From Semisulcospira habei (Eukaryota; Mollusca; Gastropoda; Semisulcospiridae): a DNA stretch of 64,000 nt. Under the pieces are notes generated by a model, which saw only the letters and a list, made by a program, of their open reading frames with translations, did no database searches and was not told the origin of the DNA. The stretch spans positions 74,196,727-74,260,726 of the forward strand of contig BTPG01000006.1 of NCBI GenBank assembly GCA_036245525.1. Direction: 5' to 3'. Numbering within the stretch: position 1 is the stretch's first letter; every line of letters begins with the position of its first letter. Position numbers and translations under genes: made by a program. Of this stretch, positions 32,748 through 43,130 are shown piece by piece.

Positions 32748-33766
32748 GTCCAACGTACACGGTTGATGAAACGATGGTCAAGTTCAAGGGGCGTCCTGGA
32801 TTCCGCCAGTACCTGCCAATGAAGCCGACAAAGTGGGGAATCAAGATTTGGAGCCTGGCGGAGAGCACCACAGGCTATATCGTCAACTGCCAAGTTTACA
32901 CGGGCCGAGATGGTGGAAGGACAGAACACGGACTGGCACACAGGGTTGTAATGGACATGTGTGTGCCTCTCCAAGGCACACAAAGTGAAGTTTACTTTGA
33001 CAATTTCTTCACAAGTTGCAGGCTTCTGGAGGACCTGAAAGCCCTTAGCATCCAGGGGTGTGGAACTGTCCGTGCTAACCGAAAGGGGCTGCCACAAGAC
33101 CTGGTGCCAAAGAAGGGACGTCCTGCCCTTCAAAAGCATGAGAGCAAGGTTGCTCAAAATAATGACCTCGTCTTCTGCCACTGGCAGGACACAAAGCCAG
33201 TGCTTGTGCTGTCCAACTTTCATGATCCGCAAGAGCAGGGTCAGGTAAGGCGGAATGGAGGTGGCCAAGGCAGACGCTACGTTGCCGTTCCTGCGTGTCT
33301 GGCTGACTACCAGAAGCACATGAAGGGAGTTGACCTTGCTGACCAAATGGTGGGTTATTACACCCTCAACCACCGCTCCTGGAAATGGTGGCATCGGCTG
33401 TTTTTTCATCAGATGCTGGTAAGCATGCACAATGCATATATCATTGCTTACAAGAATGAGCCAGACCGTGCAAAGCAGGACTGGCCGCACTTTCAGGACT
33501 TTGTGGAGGCAGTGGCACACTCGCTGGTCACGACACGAGTGACACGAGCCGTCCGCCCAGCTGATGCGCCTGCACGTGCCACACTGGACCACAAGGTGGA
33601 CAAAATATATGAAACGCGCAAGACTTGCCAGGAGTGTTCCAGGAGAGCTCCCCCGAATGAGCGACGGCGTACCACCAAGTATGGCTGTGTGCAGTGCCAG
33701 GTGCTGTGTCACCAGGAGTGCCTGATCAACCATCTTCGACACCACAATGTTGTGCATAACAATTAA
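32748..33766 (+). CDS. piggyBac transposase exon 2, catalytic domain and zinc ribbon
   Basis: Follows TTTTCAG and joins exon 1 in phase. An open frame of about 340 codons. The three catalytic aspartates of the piggyBac DDE domain are present in VDETMVKFKGR (about residue 10), VYFDNFFTS (about 88) and GVDLADQMVGYY (about 198). The C-terminus has a cysteine-rich zinc-binding domain (CQECSRR, CVQCQVLCHQEC and a final HLRHH). Only the frameshift in exon 1 spoils the protein. A long - strand ORF over the same bases is a shadow. Confidence 0.93.
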
Positions 33767-34069
33767 TTCTAACTGTACACCGACTGTGAACAGTGAACTC
33801 TAACTGTGCACTAACTGTGAACAGTGAACTTGTAATCTAATGTGCCAACAGTGAATGTGCAGGGATGTATGTAAGCAATTTTTTCCCCCTCCGTTGCTGT
33901 ACTTCAGTGTTACGAACACTGCTCTACAGGGAAGGAGGGGGGAAAAGATGTTATTTACACAAAATACACAAGTAACTGTGCGAGATCTGTCAAGGACTTT
34001 CTTTTATTCTTCTGGAATCTTTGGGAAATATCATAGACTTTGAAATGAAATACAAACAACTATGCAGAT

Positions 34070-34795
34070 CATAGTGTGGCCCAGTCTGGAAAATTTACTT
34101 TTTCAACAGGGACGGTGGTTTCAGAAGAAACTGTGTAGTTTTCAAACCATTTGATGGATTTATTCTCTTTTTAATAATGAGATAGTGAATTGAAGTGTGT
34201 GTATTTTAAAAGTGTATGTGCTGCAGTGATTTTGGATCATTCTGTTGAAAAAGTCATCTGAACATGAGGTATGTGAATTTTTTTAAATTTTACACTCACC
34301 TTTACACTAAAATACTTTTTTCTGTGTTTAATTTTCTAACTTTTCTTTACATAGATGCATAGCATATTCAATTCTGAATCTGCTGATATGCAACACTTGT
34401 ACTTTTGGATTCTCTTGGAAGCATCTTAAACTTAGAACAGTAAGTCATACGACTGTGAAAATCATCATGTTGCCCTGTCTTGAATTATGTGCTTTTTTGG
34501 AAGCAATGGTGGTTGCAATAAAAAATGTGTAGTGTTCAAACCGCTAGATGGATTTCATTTTTTTTTTTTTACTAGGCAGAAAATAGAACTGTGTATATTT
34601 TACAGGCATATATGCTGCATTGATTTTGGATCCTTCTATTGAAATAATGTATTTGAACACAAGGTATGTGTGCATTTTTTCTATAAACTCACATTTACAC
34701 TAAAATATTGTTTTCTTGTGTTCATTTTTGGAGTTTATTTTTACATAGATGGCTAGTATATTCAATGCTGAATCTGCTGATATGCAACACTTAAT
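34070..34795. repeat. Imperfect 394-bp tandem duplication in the piggyBac 3' region
   Basis: Two units share GATGGATTT, ATTTTGGATC, CACTAAAATA and TCTGCTGATATGCAACACTT, the last at 34383 and 34777, a spacing of 394. The units are much diverged, so the duplication is older than the insertion or evolves fast. Confidence 0.7.
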
Positions 34796-34952
34796 GTTTT
34801 AGGGTAGGTTGAGACTGTAATAAGCATTTTATACAACTAACACTCGTGCACTAAATTTTCCTAAAAAACGGTCAGCTCTGAGCAGGCACTCTCTGTTAGG
34901 CCTCTTAGCTCACAGAGTGCCTGACTGGAAGTCTCTTCCAGATGGATATGGG

Positions 34953-35940
34953 TTAAGGAAGAAAAAAAGAAATTGGACAACAAGAAGCCTGCCAGTTCAA
35001 GCAAAGATGATATGGGAAGTGACAAGCCCTATGCTCAGAAGAAGACAGAAAACATTTTGAAGTTTCTGCAGTCCCCGACAAACAAGCTGTATGTACTCTT
35101 CTTGAACTACACTGTCACCATGTTTGATTCTGTGCTGGTTGGCCTTCAGTCAGAAGAACCCAAAATACATGTCTTGCGGAGATCTCTTCTGAAACTGGTC
35201 AGAACAGTGATGTCTCGCTTCCTCAAGCCTTCTGCGATGGCCAGTGGCTCGATTGAAGATTCAGACTTCAGGAGTAGGTACAACCTGAAAGAAGACCAGG
35301 ATCTAGTGATTGGTGAAGCTTGCCGCAACTTCATTGCTGATGCCAACAGTGGATTAAGGGATGGTCGTCTGAGAGAGTTTTACAGTGATGTAAAACAGTA
35401 TTTTCAGTCAGTCTGCGAATACCTGGTCAAGAATCTCCCCCTAAAAGAGCCTGTTTTAAAGCATGCAGAAGTGGCAGATGTCTCCTTGCAGCTGACTTCT
35501 AGTGTAAGTGATCTGACTTTCTTTTTGAATAGATTTCCTGCTCTTTGCCCAGAAGGCTGCTCATCTGACAAGGTTGTGGAGCAGTTTTCACACTACCAGT
35601 CCACTGACATCTCCGGCTGTGTTGGAGCTTCAGAAGGCCAGAGAATGGATGAAATTTGGAACAAAATATCCAAACTGAAAGATGAAGAGGGAACACAATT
35701 TCTGTCTGAACTGTCCGTCATGAGGGGCATACTAACCATCCCGCACAGTAATGCACACTGTGAAAGAATTTTCTCGACAGTAAGAAAAAACAGAACGGAC
35801 CACAGAGCTTCACTGGCAGATGACACTGGAAGCATTGCTTCTTTTAAAGTCAAAGCCTGGTCATCCTTTTGACAGCAGCAGGCAACATTCTTCTGAGAAA
35901 TTGAAGAAATTCAAGAGTGCCTATTATCAGTCTCTTCAGT
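34953..35940 (+). pseudogene. hAT transposase, part after the piggyBac insertion
   Basis: Continues in the same frame across the TTAA: a lysine-rich stretch, then SPTNKLYVLFLNYTVTMFDS, and the C-terminal dimerisation domain with the catalytic glutamate region ending SNAHCERIFSTVRKNRTDHR. A frameshift at about 35825 puts the last roughly 35 codons (ending YYQSLQ and TGA at 35942) in another frame. The stretch is 300 codons long up to the shift. Confidence 0.85.
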
Positions 35941-36359
35941 GATTGAATTGAGATACTGATTGGATTAATTGTACAGTTAGTCACTTAGTGTATAGTTTTT
36001 CTCTGTGTTCCAGTATAGTAATTGTAAGAAGAAAAAGACTGACATGAACTTAGGCTCTTGTAGACTCTTGGTGCAATGCTATAACACTGACTGTGCCCGT
36101 GAATAGGAATATCATTCAGACTGTTATTATTAATTCTAAAGTGAGCTGGGCCCCTGTTGGCTGTGAGGACAATAATGAAAGAAAACATAAGCACGCTCAA
36201 TTCAACAAGATTATTATTATAGGTATGGACATTTATTATTTTATGCAAAGTAAAACTTAAAAAGGATGACATTTGGAAGAGACGAGATTTCCGAAAATAC
36301 TGACATGTTGTGAATAATACTGAAAACTGTCGGAAAAGTACTGAAAGAGGTTGTGGAGG

Positions 36360-37552
36360 TGTGCACAGGTCTGCTAGCAAACGGACACATCAACTGGCTC
36401 GAGCTGCAAGCGGTTTGGCAAGCCCTCATCGAGTGGGAAACGTGCCTTCGCCACCAGGAGATCCTCGTCCTTTTGGACAACACCACAGTCGTTTCTTACA
36501 TTCAGAAGCAGGGCGGAACACACTCCCCCCGAACTATGCATTCTCCTCTACCGACTGGTGAGAGGACCGCGGCCTATCCCTCCAAGCTCAACACATCCCA
36601 GGACACCTGAACATGTTGGCAGACTCCATATCTCGGCGCGGCCAACTTCTCCACACGGAATGGACGCTACACCCAGACATCTTTCAGATCTGATCACTGG
36701 GAGACTCCCATGATCGACCTATTTGCCACGAGGTGGAATCGCCAGCTTCCTCTCTTCGTCTCCCCGATTCCAGACCCTGTAGCCTGGGCAGTCGACACGC
36801 TCTCCATTCCGTGGGACGGACTCATCGTGTACGCTTGCCCCCCGACGGTCCTCATTCCCAAAGTCCTACTCAAGCTCAGAGGTTGCAACGCGGTCGTGTT
36901 ACTGGTCGCCCCGTTCTCCTGGAACAGGTCTTGGACCACCGATCTACTCAGTCTCGCCACGGGCCCACCTCGAGGACAATGCTCAAGCAGCCGCTTTGCC
37001 ACCCGTGCCCGAAGCGGCTTCTCCTTCACGCCTGGAGATCGTGCGGCAAGCCCTCACCGCAAGAGGCTTCTGGGGTGCAGCAGTGGCAGCTATCGCTTCA
37101 GCCCCAGGTGATCACCATACGGCCGCTGAAAGATGCAAGCTTTCCTCGGGAGACCAGGCAACAGGATCCTTATACCTACGACGAACCAAGCCCGTCTATC
37201 GAGGACAGTCGCGCCTCTTTCTGCCTTTGGCCCCCAACAGAGAAGACATAACAGCTCAGACGATTTCCTCTTGGCTACGCTGGGTCATAAGGTCGCCCCA
37301 CCAGGACCTTTCCCCAGAAGTTGCAAAGAAGCTCAAGATACGCGCATATGAGGTTCGAGCCATGGCCACGAGCGTCACCTTCGATCGCAACTGTGCTGTT
37401 CGAGACATCATGGCAGCAGTTGGCTGGCGGGCAGAATCTACCTTCGCCCGCTTCTACCTCGGGGATCTGGCAGGCCAGCGAGACAACCTTGTACTGTTGG
37501 GGGACATTGCCGCAGCGCAACACTCCCTCCCGGCGCCGGAGGCGCCATAGGT
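36360..37552 (+). pseudogene. DIRS RNase H remainder and tyrosine recombinase
   Basis: Resumes with GHINWLELQAVWQALIEW and LLDNTTVVSYIQKQGG (RNase H), then in shifted frames the linker DLFATRWNRQLPLFVSPIPD. Next is a 184-codon frame (36996-37550) with the recombinase end: LKIRAYEVRAMATS (R box, tyrosine in place of the usual histidine), IMAAVGWRAES and FARFYLGD with the catalytic tyrosine. Several frameshifts make it a pseudogene. It is the continuation of 28401-29317, separated by the nested hAT and piggyBac elements, and matches the wrecked copy at 520-743. Confidence 0.85.
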
Positions 37553-37685
37553 ATGCACTTAGCTGAAATTGTCGGGAGTTTTGCGTCTGGGTGGATGGCT
37601 CTGTCTTAGCCCCACAGGAGGCAACGGGGCGCGGCACCATCCTCCTTTTCGCATTTCTTCCAGATAGTAATGTCGTTGGTAATGT

Positions 37686-39645
37686 TTGTCAGCTGTCACT
37701 AGACGTGTTAGAGACCGTCCTTCTGCCCCCTGGGTGTCTGAGGGGGTCAGGGAAGCGAGACGCAGAAGGAGACGAGCTGAACGACGATGGAGGAAGACCC
37801 GACTCGCTGTGTTCAAAGAGATCTTCGTTAAGGAGAGGGCTGCTGCAAGTTCGTTTCTCCTAGCGGCCAAGAGACAGTTTTACTGCGACAAGATTGACTC
37901 TGCAGTCTCTTCCAGCAAACAGTTGTTTTCAGTCACTAACGAACTCCTAGGCAAATCAAAATCCACTGCCTTCCCATCTGACATCCTCCGTTCTGAACTA
38001 CCACAGCGTTTTGCTGATTTCTTCTCACGGAAAATTAGCCTTCTGCGTGATGAACTGGACTCTCGTTCATCTGCACAAGCTACTTTTGCTGTGTACGACG
38101 GTCCCATGCTTTCACATTTTGATCCTGTCACAGAGAAGGAGATTTTTGAGCTAATTGTTAAATCACCTTCCAAGAGTTGCATGTTGGACCCGATCCCAAC
38201 CTCCCTCACAAAACAGTGCCTTTCTGAACTTGTCCCGGTGATAACTGCCATTGTCAACTCATCTCTTTCCGCAGGTTTAGTCCCTGAACAGTTTAAACAA
38301 GCTGTAGTTACGCCTATCTTGAAAAAGCCAGGTCTCGATACAAATAACCTGAAGAATTATAGACCAGTTTCCAATCTCCCCTTCATTTCAAAGATTCTTG
38401 AGAAAGTCGTCCTGGGACAGCTTCAGAAACACTTGTCTTGTAATGGTCTTCTAGAAGTGTACCAGTCTGCCTACAGGAAGGATCATAGCACAGAGACTGC
38501 TGTACTGAGTGTCCTTGATGGCCTGTTGGTAAAGGCAGATGAGAGATTCGTCTCTCTTATGGCCCTCTTGGACCTCAGTGCAGCATTCGACACGCTTGAT
38601 CATTCCATTCTACTAAAAAGGCTTGAGATGACATGGAGTGAAAGGCACTGTTCTTGACTGGTTTAAATCATATGTCAGTGACCGGTGTCAGTGTGTTATT
38701 CTTGATGGTATTGTATCAGCTCCAAGCCCCCTTGTGTACGGAGTTCCTCAGGGTTCCGTCCTGGGACCCGTCTTATTTACATTATACTCCCAGCCTCTGT
38801 CAGACGTTATTTCTGCTCATGAGTGTGACTTCCACAAATACGCTGATGACACGGAGCTGTCAAAGGGCACACCTCCTGATGAGTTTTCTTCGGTTCTGTC
38901 AGGCATTGAAACTTGCATAGACGACGTTTTAACGTGGATGAATAGTAACAAGCTGATGTTGAATGCTGACAAAACTGAAGTAATTCCTGTTGGTGCTACC
39001 TCCCGGCTCCGACTTGTAAACAGTGCTTCTGTCAACATTGCTGGCAGCACCATTCCCTTCAAAACATCAGTTAGATATCTTGGTGTCAAGATAGATCAGA
39101 CACTGGCCATGCACGATCAAATCAGCAGTGTTTGTTGAGCCTCATTCCTGGAGCTCAGACGCATTGCATCTATCCGGCCTTATCTCTCTGAACGCGCTTC
39201 GGCTAGACTAGTCACTGCGCTGGTAACTTCCCGCCTTGACTATTGTAATTCCATCTATTCAGGTCTGCCCATGGAACAGGTATGTCGGTTGCAAAGGGTT
39301 CAGAACAGCGCTGCACGGCTTGTTCTAAAGAAGCGTAAACGCGACCACGTGACACCCATGCTTAAAGAACTCCACTGGCTGCCGGTAAAGTTTCGATGCC
39401 AGTACAAGATGGCAACTCTGGCATACCGTCACTTTGACGGGACTCTACCGGCTTACCTTTCTGCTTCACTCTGCACATACCAGCCTTCACGTTGTCTGCG
39501 GTCCTCCAGTGAGAAACGGTTGAAGGCTCCGAAGCGTAACTTGAAAACTGTTGGTGAACGCTCATTCAGCTTCATTGCACCTTCAGTTTGGAACTCGCTG
39601 CCTGTCAGTCTTCGAAATCTCTCCCTCAGTTTAAGGCTCAGTTGA
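37686..39645 (+). pseudogene. CR1/L2-type reverse transcriptase
   Basis: An arginine-rich linker is followed by the RT order KSCMLDPIPTSLTKQ, VTPILKKPGLDTNNLKNYRP, QSAYRKDHSTETAV, LMALLDLSAAFDTLDHSILL, then after a frameshift at about 38635 [18 protein letters not shown] and the catalytic FHKYADDTELS. A TGA at about 39136 breaks the C-terminal RT extension (RLDYCNSIYSGLP, RVQNSAARLVLKK, LHWLPVKFRCQYKM). Two lesions only, so it is fairly recent. The endonuclease is absent. Confidence 0.88.
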
Positions 39646-39661
39646 AAACTCACTTCTTCCA

Positions 39662-40055
39662 ACCCCACCCGGGTCTGCCCTGGGGGACTTGGGTGGGGTT
39701 AGGTATTTTTTAGTTCCCAGGGTCACCCTGGTCAGCCCCACAGGGTGGGTTTTTCTCTCTATTCTGGGGCATGTGTTTCTGTCTACCCTTTGTCCATTCA
39801 CCTGTATTTGCCTTTTTAAAACTCTCCCTACTGTCTGCACTGCCTGTAGCTCTTGATATTGGATGTGTGTTGCTAGATGGTCTTAGCTTTATTTAGGCCC
39901 CATGTGTTAGGTTTATTTAACGTATTTGACCGGTTGGCGACATACATTCAATGTTCTGTTTAGTTTTTTTTTTTTTTTTACAAGCAGTGCAGGCACGTCC
40001 TGAGAAAGCCTTGTTGCTGTCGGGACGTTAAGCAATGTACAATCAATCAATCAAT
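39662..40055 (+). repeat. SINE-like element, copy 2
   Basis: Flanked by CTCACTTCTTCCA at 39649-39661 and 40056-40068, within the 3' coding end of the CR1/L2 LINE. It begins CCCCACCCGGGTCTGCCC and ends GGGACGTTAAGCAATGTAC then (AATC)n. It is nearly identical to copies 3 and 4, so these are young insertions. Confidence 0.93.
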
Positions 40056-40248
40056 CTCACTTCTTCCAGCTTGCTTTTCCTCTGTCGTAGATCCGTGGTC
40101 CTGTTGTATTTATTTGTAATGTTATTGTATTCGTCTATGTCATGTTTGACTGCGTGTGTTAGCACAATGAGTTTTTGCCACAAAAAGATTTTGCGCTATA
40201 CAAGAACCATTCATTATTATTATTAATGTTTTTGAGGAAACAAATTAA

Positions 40249-40550
40249 TTTTTCTCTAAAATATATTTTTGGGAAAAATACTTTACCGATGACGTTACTC
40301 GGAGGACCCTCCCTCCTGCCCCGCTTGCCGCTGGTAAGCTAAGTATCACAACTGAATGCTCGCGCCACCTGGCAAGTGACCGGACAGGGGCGGGAGACAA
40401 CTCTAGGCCCTAGGCAGGGTTCCCTGAGTGCCTCCCGGGTTGTGTATTAACATAATAGGTTATTAGGCTGAAATTGAGTAAGTAGTAGACACTTCTAGAC
40501 AGTAATGTCATCGGCAAGTATTTTTCGAAAAAATATATTTTAGTGAAAAA
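40249..40550. repeat. MITE with TTAA flanks, relative of the MITE at 57-373
   Basis: Inverted ends TTTTTCTCTAAAATATATTT and its diverged reverse complement lie between TTAA at 40245-40248 and 40551-40554. Inside each arm is ACTTTACCGATGACGTTACT or its inverse. The core has GGACCCTCCCTCCTGCCCCG, matching inverted core sequence of the MITE at 57-373. The TTAA pairing may be a duplication or chance in AT-rich DNA. Confidence 0.7.
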
Positions 40551-40720
40551 TTAATTTTTTGTTGGGTGATTCCTGCAGGATTTGCAAAGACTATAGGGTC
40601 TGTTTCGCTGTATAATGATGCCCTGATTACAGTGACATGGATCTAAGTAGCATTTGCAGGGGCTCCTGATAAACTCCTTTCGCAGATGGAGCAGGGTGGA
40701 TGAATCCACAGATTGTTTAT

Positions 40721-40911
40721 CCCATTTAGCCCCAACGCAGTACAGCAGGAGATGGATCGACCATGATAGTTCAAGGGTAGTGCCAGGTTAGCTTGGCGCC
40801 ATAGGGCACCAAGCTAATCTGGTACTATCCTTGAATTGTCATGGTCGATCATCTCTTGCGACTGGTACATAGGCATTGGCCGACACCTCCAACATATGGG
40901 GGTTAAATGGG
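40721..40911. repeat. Palindrome family A, best complete copy
   Basis: Outer ends CCCATTTAGCCCC / GGGGTTAAATGGG, then a long palindrome from 40751 to 40854: GATGGATCGACCATGATAG, TTCAAGGGTAGTGCCAGG and TTAGCTTGGCGCC pair with ACCAAGCTAATCTGG, TATCCTTGAATTGTC and ATGGTCGATCATC. The strand can fold into one hairpin. No coding capacity. Confidence 0.8.
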
Positions 40912-40999
40912 TTCAGTCCATGCAATGTTTGACCTACCATGGGTACTTGAGAAAAGTTTGATCTTGGGATTGAACGTGTTACATTGCCTCACAGCAGCC

Positions 41000-41660
41000 T
41001 ACACAATGTGCAAAGAAGACTTGAGATGTGGAAAAAAACACAGAACTCTACCACGTGAAGGTCTCTGAGCACTCTTTTATACAAAACTTGGTTAAACAGG
41101 ATCTTGAGTATTGTTCATAATTATATTATGCACAAAAAAAAAGGGTAACGTTTAAGGTAGGTAGCAACATGTTAAAATGCCTGTGTATAAATTTTCAAGT
41201 ACATTAAAAAATAGTGTCTGTACATAGAAAAGTGCATGTGGGGGACTTTAGTAAAAATTAAAATATACATTATCAAGCCTGAAAATAATGCATGTACAAT
41301 TTATACACAAAATGTCGTACACATCATACTTTGAGTTGTGAATAAAACAGCTACGCAAACATGTACACGATCACAATACATGCATACATATATATATATT
41401 CAAAAGCAGAAGAAATGTGACATTGGAAACACTTGTTTTTCCATAGGGGCTTGATGACGTTGGCTTTGACTAATGCAAATCCACTGCGCCACCACTGCCG
41501 CCTACTAATGCTCAAGACAAAAATTACAAGGGAAGAAACGGAAGTGTCGCAGCATGCACAGACCTCTCTCAACATACGGAGTTGAACATTAAACCCTTTA
41601 GTAGAGAGCCGTGAAAGAGGCCTCTATGCACTGCAGTGCATCCATTGTTTTCTGCCGTGT
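41000..41660. other. AT-rich intergenic stretch
   Basis: Has TGTACA/GTACAC words near 41200-41370, recalling the interior of the MITE at 27663-27870, but no ends were found. Nothing else was recognised. Confidence 0.4.
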
Positions 41661-41677
41661 TTACTCTAAAGTCGAGA

Positions 41678-42061
41678 CCCCACCCGGGTCTGCCCTGGGG
41701 GACTTGGGTGGGGTTAGGTACTTTTTAGTTCCCAGGGTCACCCTGGTCAGCCCCACAGGGTGAGTTTTTCTCTCTATTCTGGGGCATGTGTTTCTGTCTA
41801 CCCTTGGTCCATTCACCTGTATTTGCCTTTTTAAAACTCTCCCTACTGTCTGCACTGCCTGTAGCTCTTGATATTGGATGTGTGTTGCTAAATGGTCTTA
41901 GCTTTATTTAGGCCCCATGTGTTAGGTTTATTTAATGTATTTGACCGGCTGGCGACATACATTCAATGTTCTCTTTATTTATTTTTTTTCACAAGCAGTG
42001 CAGGCACGTCCTGAGAAAGCCTTGTTGCTGTCGGGACGTTAAGCAATGTACAATCAATCAA
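41678..42061 (+). repeat. SINE-like element, copy 3
   Basis: Flanked by TCTAAAGTCGAGA at 41665-41677 and 42062-42074. It has the same start (ACCCCACCCGGGTCTGCC) and end (AAGCAATGTACAATCAATC) as the other copies and about 384 bp. It is nearly identical to copies 2 and 4. Confidence 0.93.
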
Positions 42062-42153
42062 TCTAAAGTCGAGAATTACTCGAAAAGATATTGACAACTG
42101 AGCAGTGTTTAAACCAGACTCCATTAAATTAGATTTTTTGGGGCTGGGGAAAA

Positions 42154-43130
42154 ATGCGTACCTATATTCCATAAGCCAGTCTTGGCTACTGTGCACCCCC
42201 TCTCCCTGCACAATACTCGATAAGATGGGTTTCAAAGTGTACCTTGGAATGTCCTGAGATGTTAAAGCCATGTTTCCCCTAAAATCCTTAAAAAAAAACA
42301 CCAGAGATGTAGCAAATGGCGCAAGGGTACCCCCTTTACACTCTTCACAGATCCTAAATAAAGCGAGCTTGAGAAACATTTTCCTCTAAATAAATCAGAA
42401 TTTATTACAGGAGCCCAAATCGGGCAATATTATGTTAAGGCATATCTTCTGCGTCCTCGGCAAAAACGGAATGAAAAAATATTAAATCTGTGGCTCGCAG
42501 TGATGGTATTTGTGCACCCAGTAAATGGCCATTTCCGCAAAATCGAAAAAAAAAGTAATAAAATAATGTTTCCAATACCCTCAAAAATTTTGTATACAAC
42601 TGATAGGTCTCTTGTTTTAGGTTTTATTGGTTAGGATACAGTACCACAGTTACTCCCAACCTGATTTTATGATGCTGTGGTGCATTTAGGTACGTCCACA
42701 GTGGCTAAATCTACCCTACCCCAATTTTACCAGTACGCAAAGGAACACAAAATGATCAAAAAAATTGCTTACGTCGTACTCCTCTGTTTAAATATTTTTG
42801 TTTCCAGTTTTCTTAACAAAGTATGCATATTTAGTATAAAAATCTGTGATCATTTCATTAATTTCAATGTGACCCATCAAATTAATTGTAACTATTTTGG
42901 ATTAAGGATATAAAGGGCGGGGCGAGTCTTTAAACAGGGGCTGCTGCTAAAGCTTCTACCGTCTGGATTTGGAGGCATGATGTACCGATGGCTGAAAGAC
43001 TTCCTCTTCAACAGAATTGCAAGATTGAAGTCGACGGCACACTCGGCATTCTTGTCAAACTCGGGGAAGATTATCTCAGGGAGGTGTCGTGTCTCCGATC
43101 CCTTTAATGTCCGTAAAATATGTGGAACGT
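42154..43130 (+). repeat. Left arm of a large inverted duplication
   Basis: Matches 43980-45140 in inverted orientation. Landmarks include the GGAATGTCCTGAGATGTTAA segment, AATGGCCATTTCC with TGCACCCAGTAAATGGCC, ATTTTACCAGTACGCAAA, CTGTTTAAATATTTTTGTT and the RT-like piece at 42910-43130. The arms are about 80% alike by eye and the right one has an extra block of about 360 bp. Confidence 0.75.
42910..43130 (+). pseudogene. Reverse transcriptase fragment in the left arm
   Basis: One frame reads FKQGLLLKLLPSGFGGMMYR and WLKDFLFNRIARLK, followed in another frame by KVDGTLG-like and LVKLGEDYLREVSCL. This resembles the palm region preceding the PQG box in jockey-like LINEs. It is short and shifted. 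Confidence 0.55.

Larger units (their letters stand above)
31448..34952 (+). mobile_element. piggyBac transposon inserted in the hAT transposase
   Basis: A 3505-bp element between TTAA at 31444-31447 and TTAA at 34953-34956. The outer inverted repeats are CCCATATCCATC and GATGGATATGGG. The left end has three related subterminal units (31449, 31483, 31518) around TCGG(T/A)ATAC...CGCG. The right end has the imperfect inverted repeats CAGGCACTCT / AGAGTGCCTG and CTGGAAG / CTTCCAG. It encodes a two-exon transposase with one frameshift. Removing it leaves a single TTAA and an open hAT frame, so insertion was exact. Confidence 0.95.
29318..36359 (+). mobile_element. hAT-type transposon inserted in the DIRS element
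   Basis: Lies between two halves of a DIRS RNase H. Both flanks carry TGTGCAC (29311-29317 and 36360-36366), a possible 7-8 bp duplication, as hAT makes 8 bp. The left end has repeated CCGTATTTTCC words. The right end, reversed, has GTACTTTTCC and GTATTTTCGG words, so the ends are only weakly inverted and the limits are approximate. It carries a spliced BED-finger transposase gene and a 3.5 kb piggyBac insertion. Without the latter it is about 3.5 kb. Confidence 0.7.
37640..40226 (+). mobile_element. CR1/L2-type LINE with a SINE in its 3' end
   Basis: Contains a long RT frame and a 3' end reading GCGCTATACAAGAACCATTC followed by (ATT)n, as in CR1/L2 LINEs. The SINE-like copy at 39662-40055 interrupts the last part of the coding region and its target duplication is LINE sequence. 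The 5' end directly abuts the decayed DIRS element. No target duplication for the LINE itself was found. Confidence 0.8.

Noticed and set aside
32744..33757. 337-codon - strand ORF
   Set aside because: It lies opposite the piggyBac catalytic exon, has no domain signature, and the + strand frame explains all conservation.
39631..39840. A 60-70 codon - strand ORF repeated at three SINE-like copies (also 41661 and 49047)
   Set aside because: The frame is open only because the copies are nearly identical and young. It has no start context or domain and the older copy at 15466 does not keep it.
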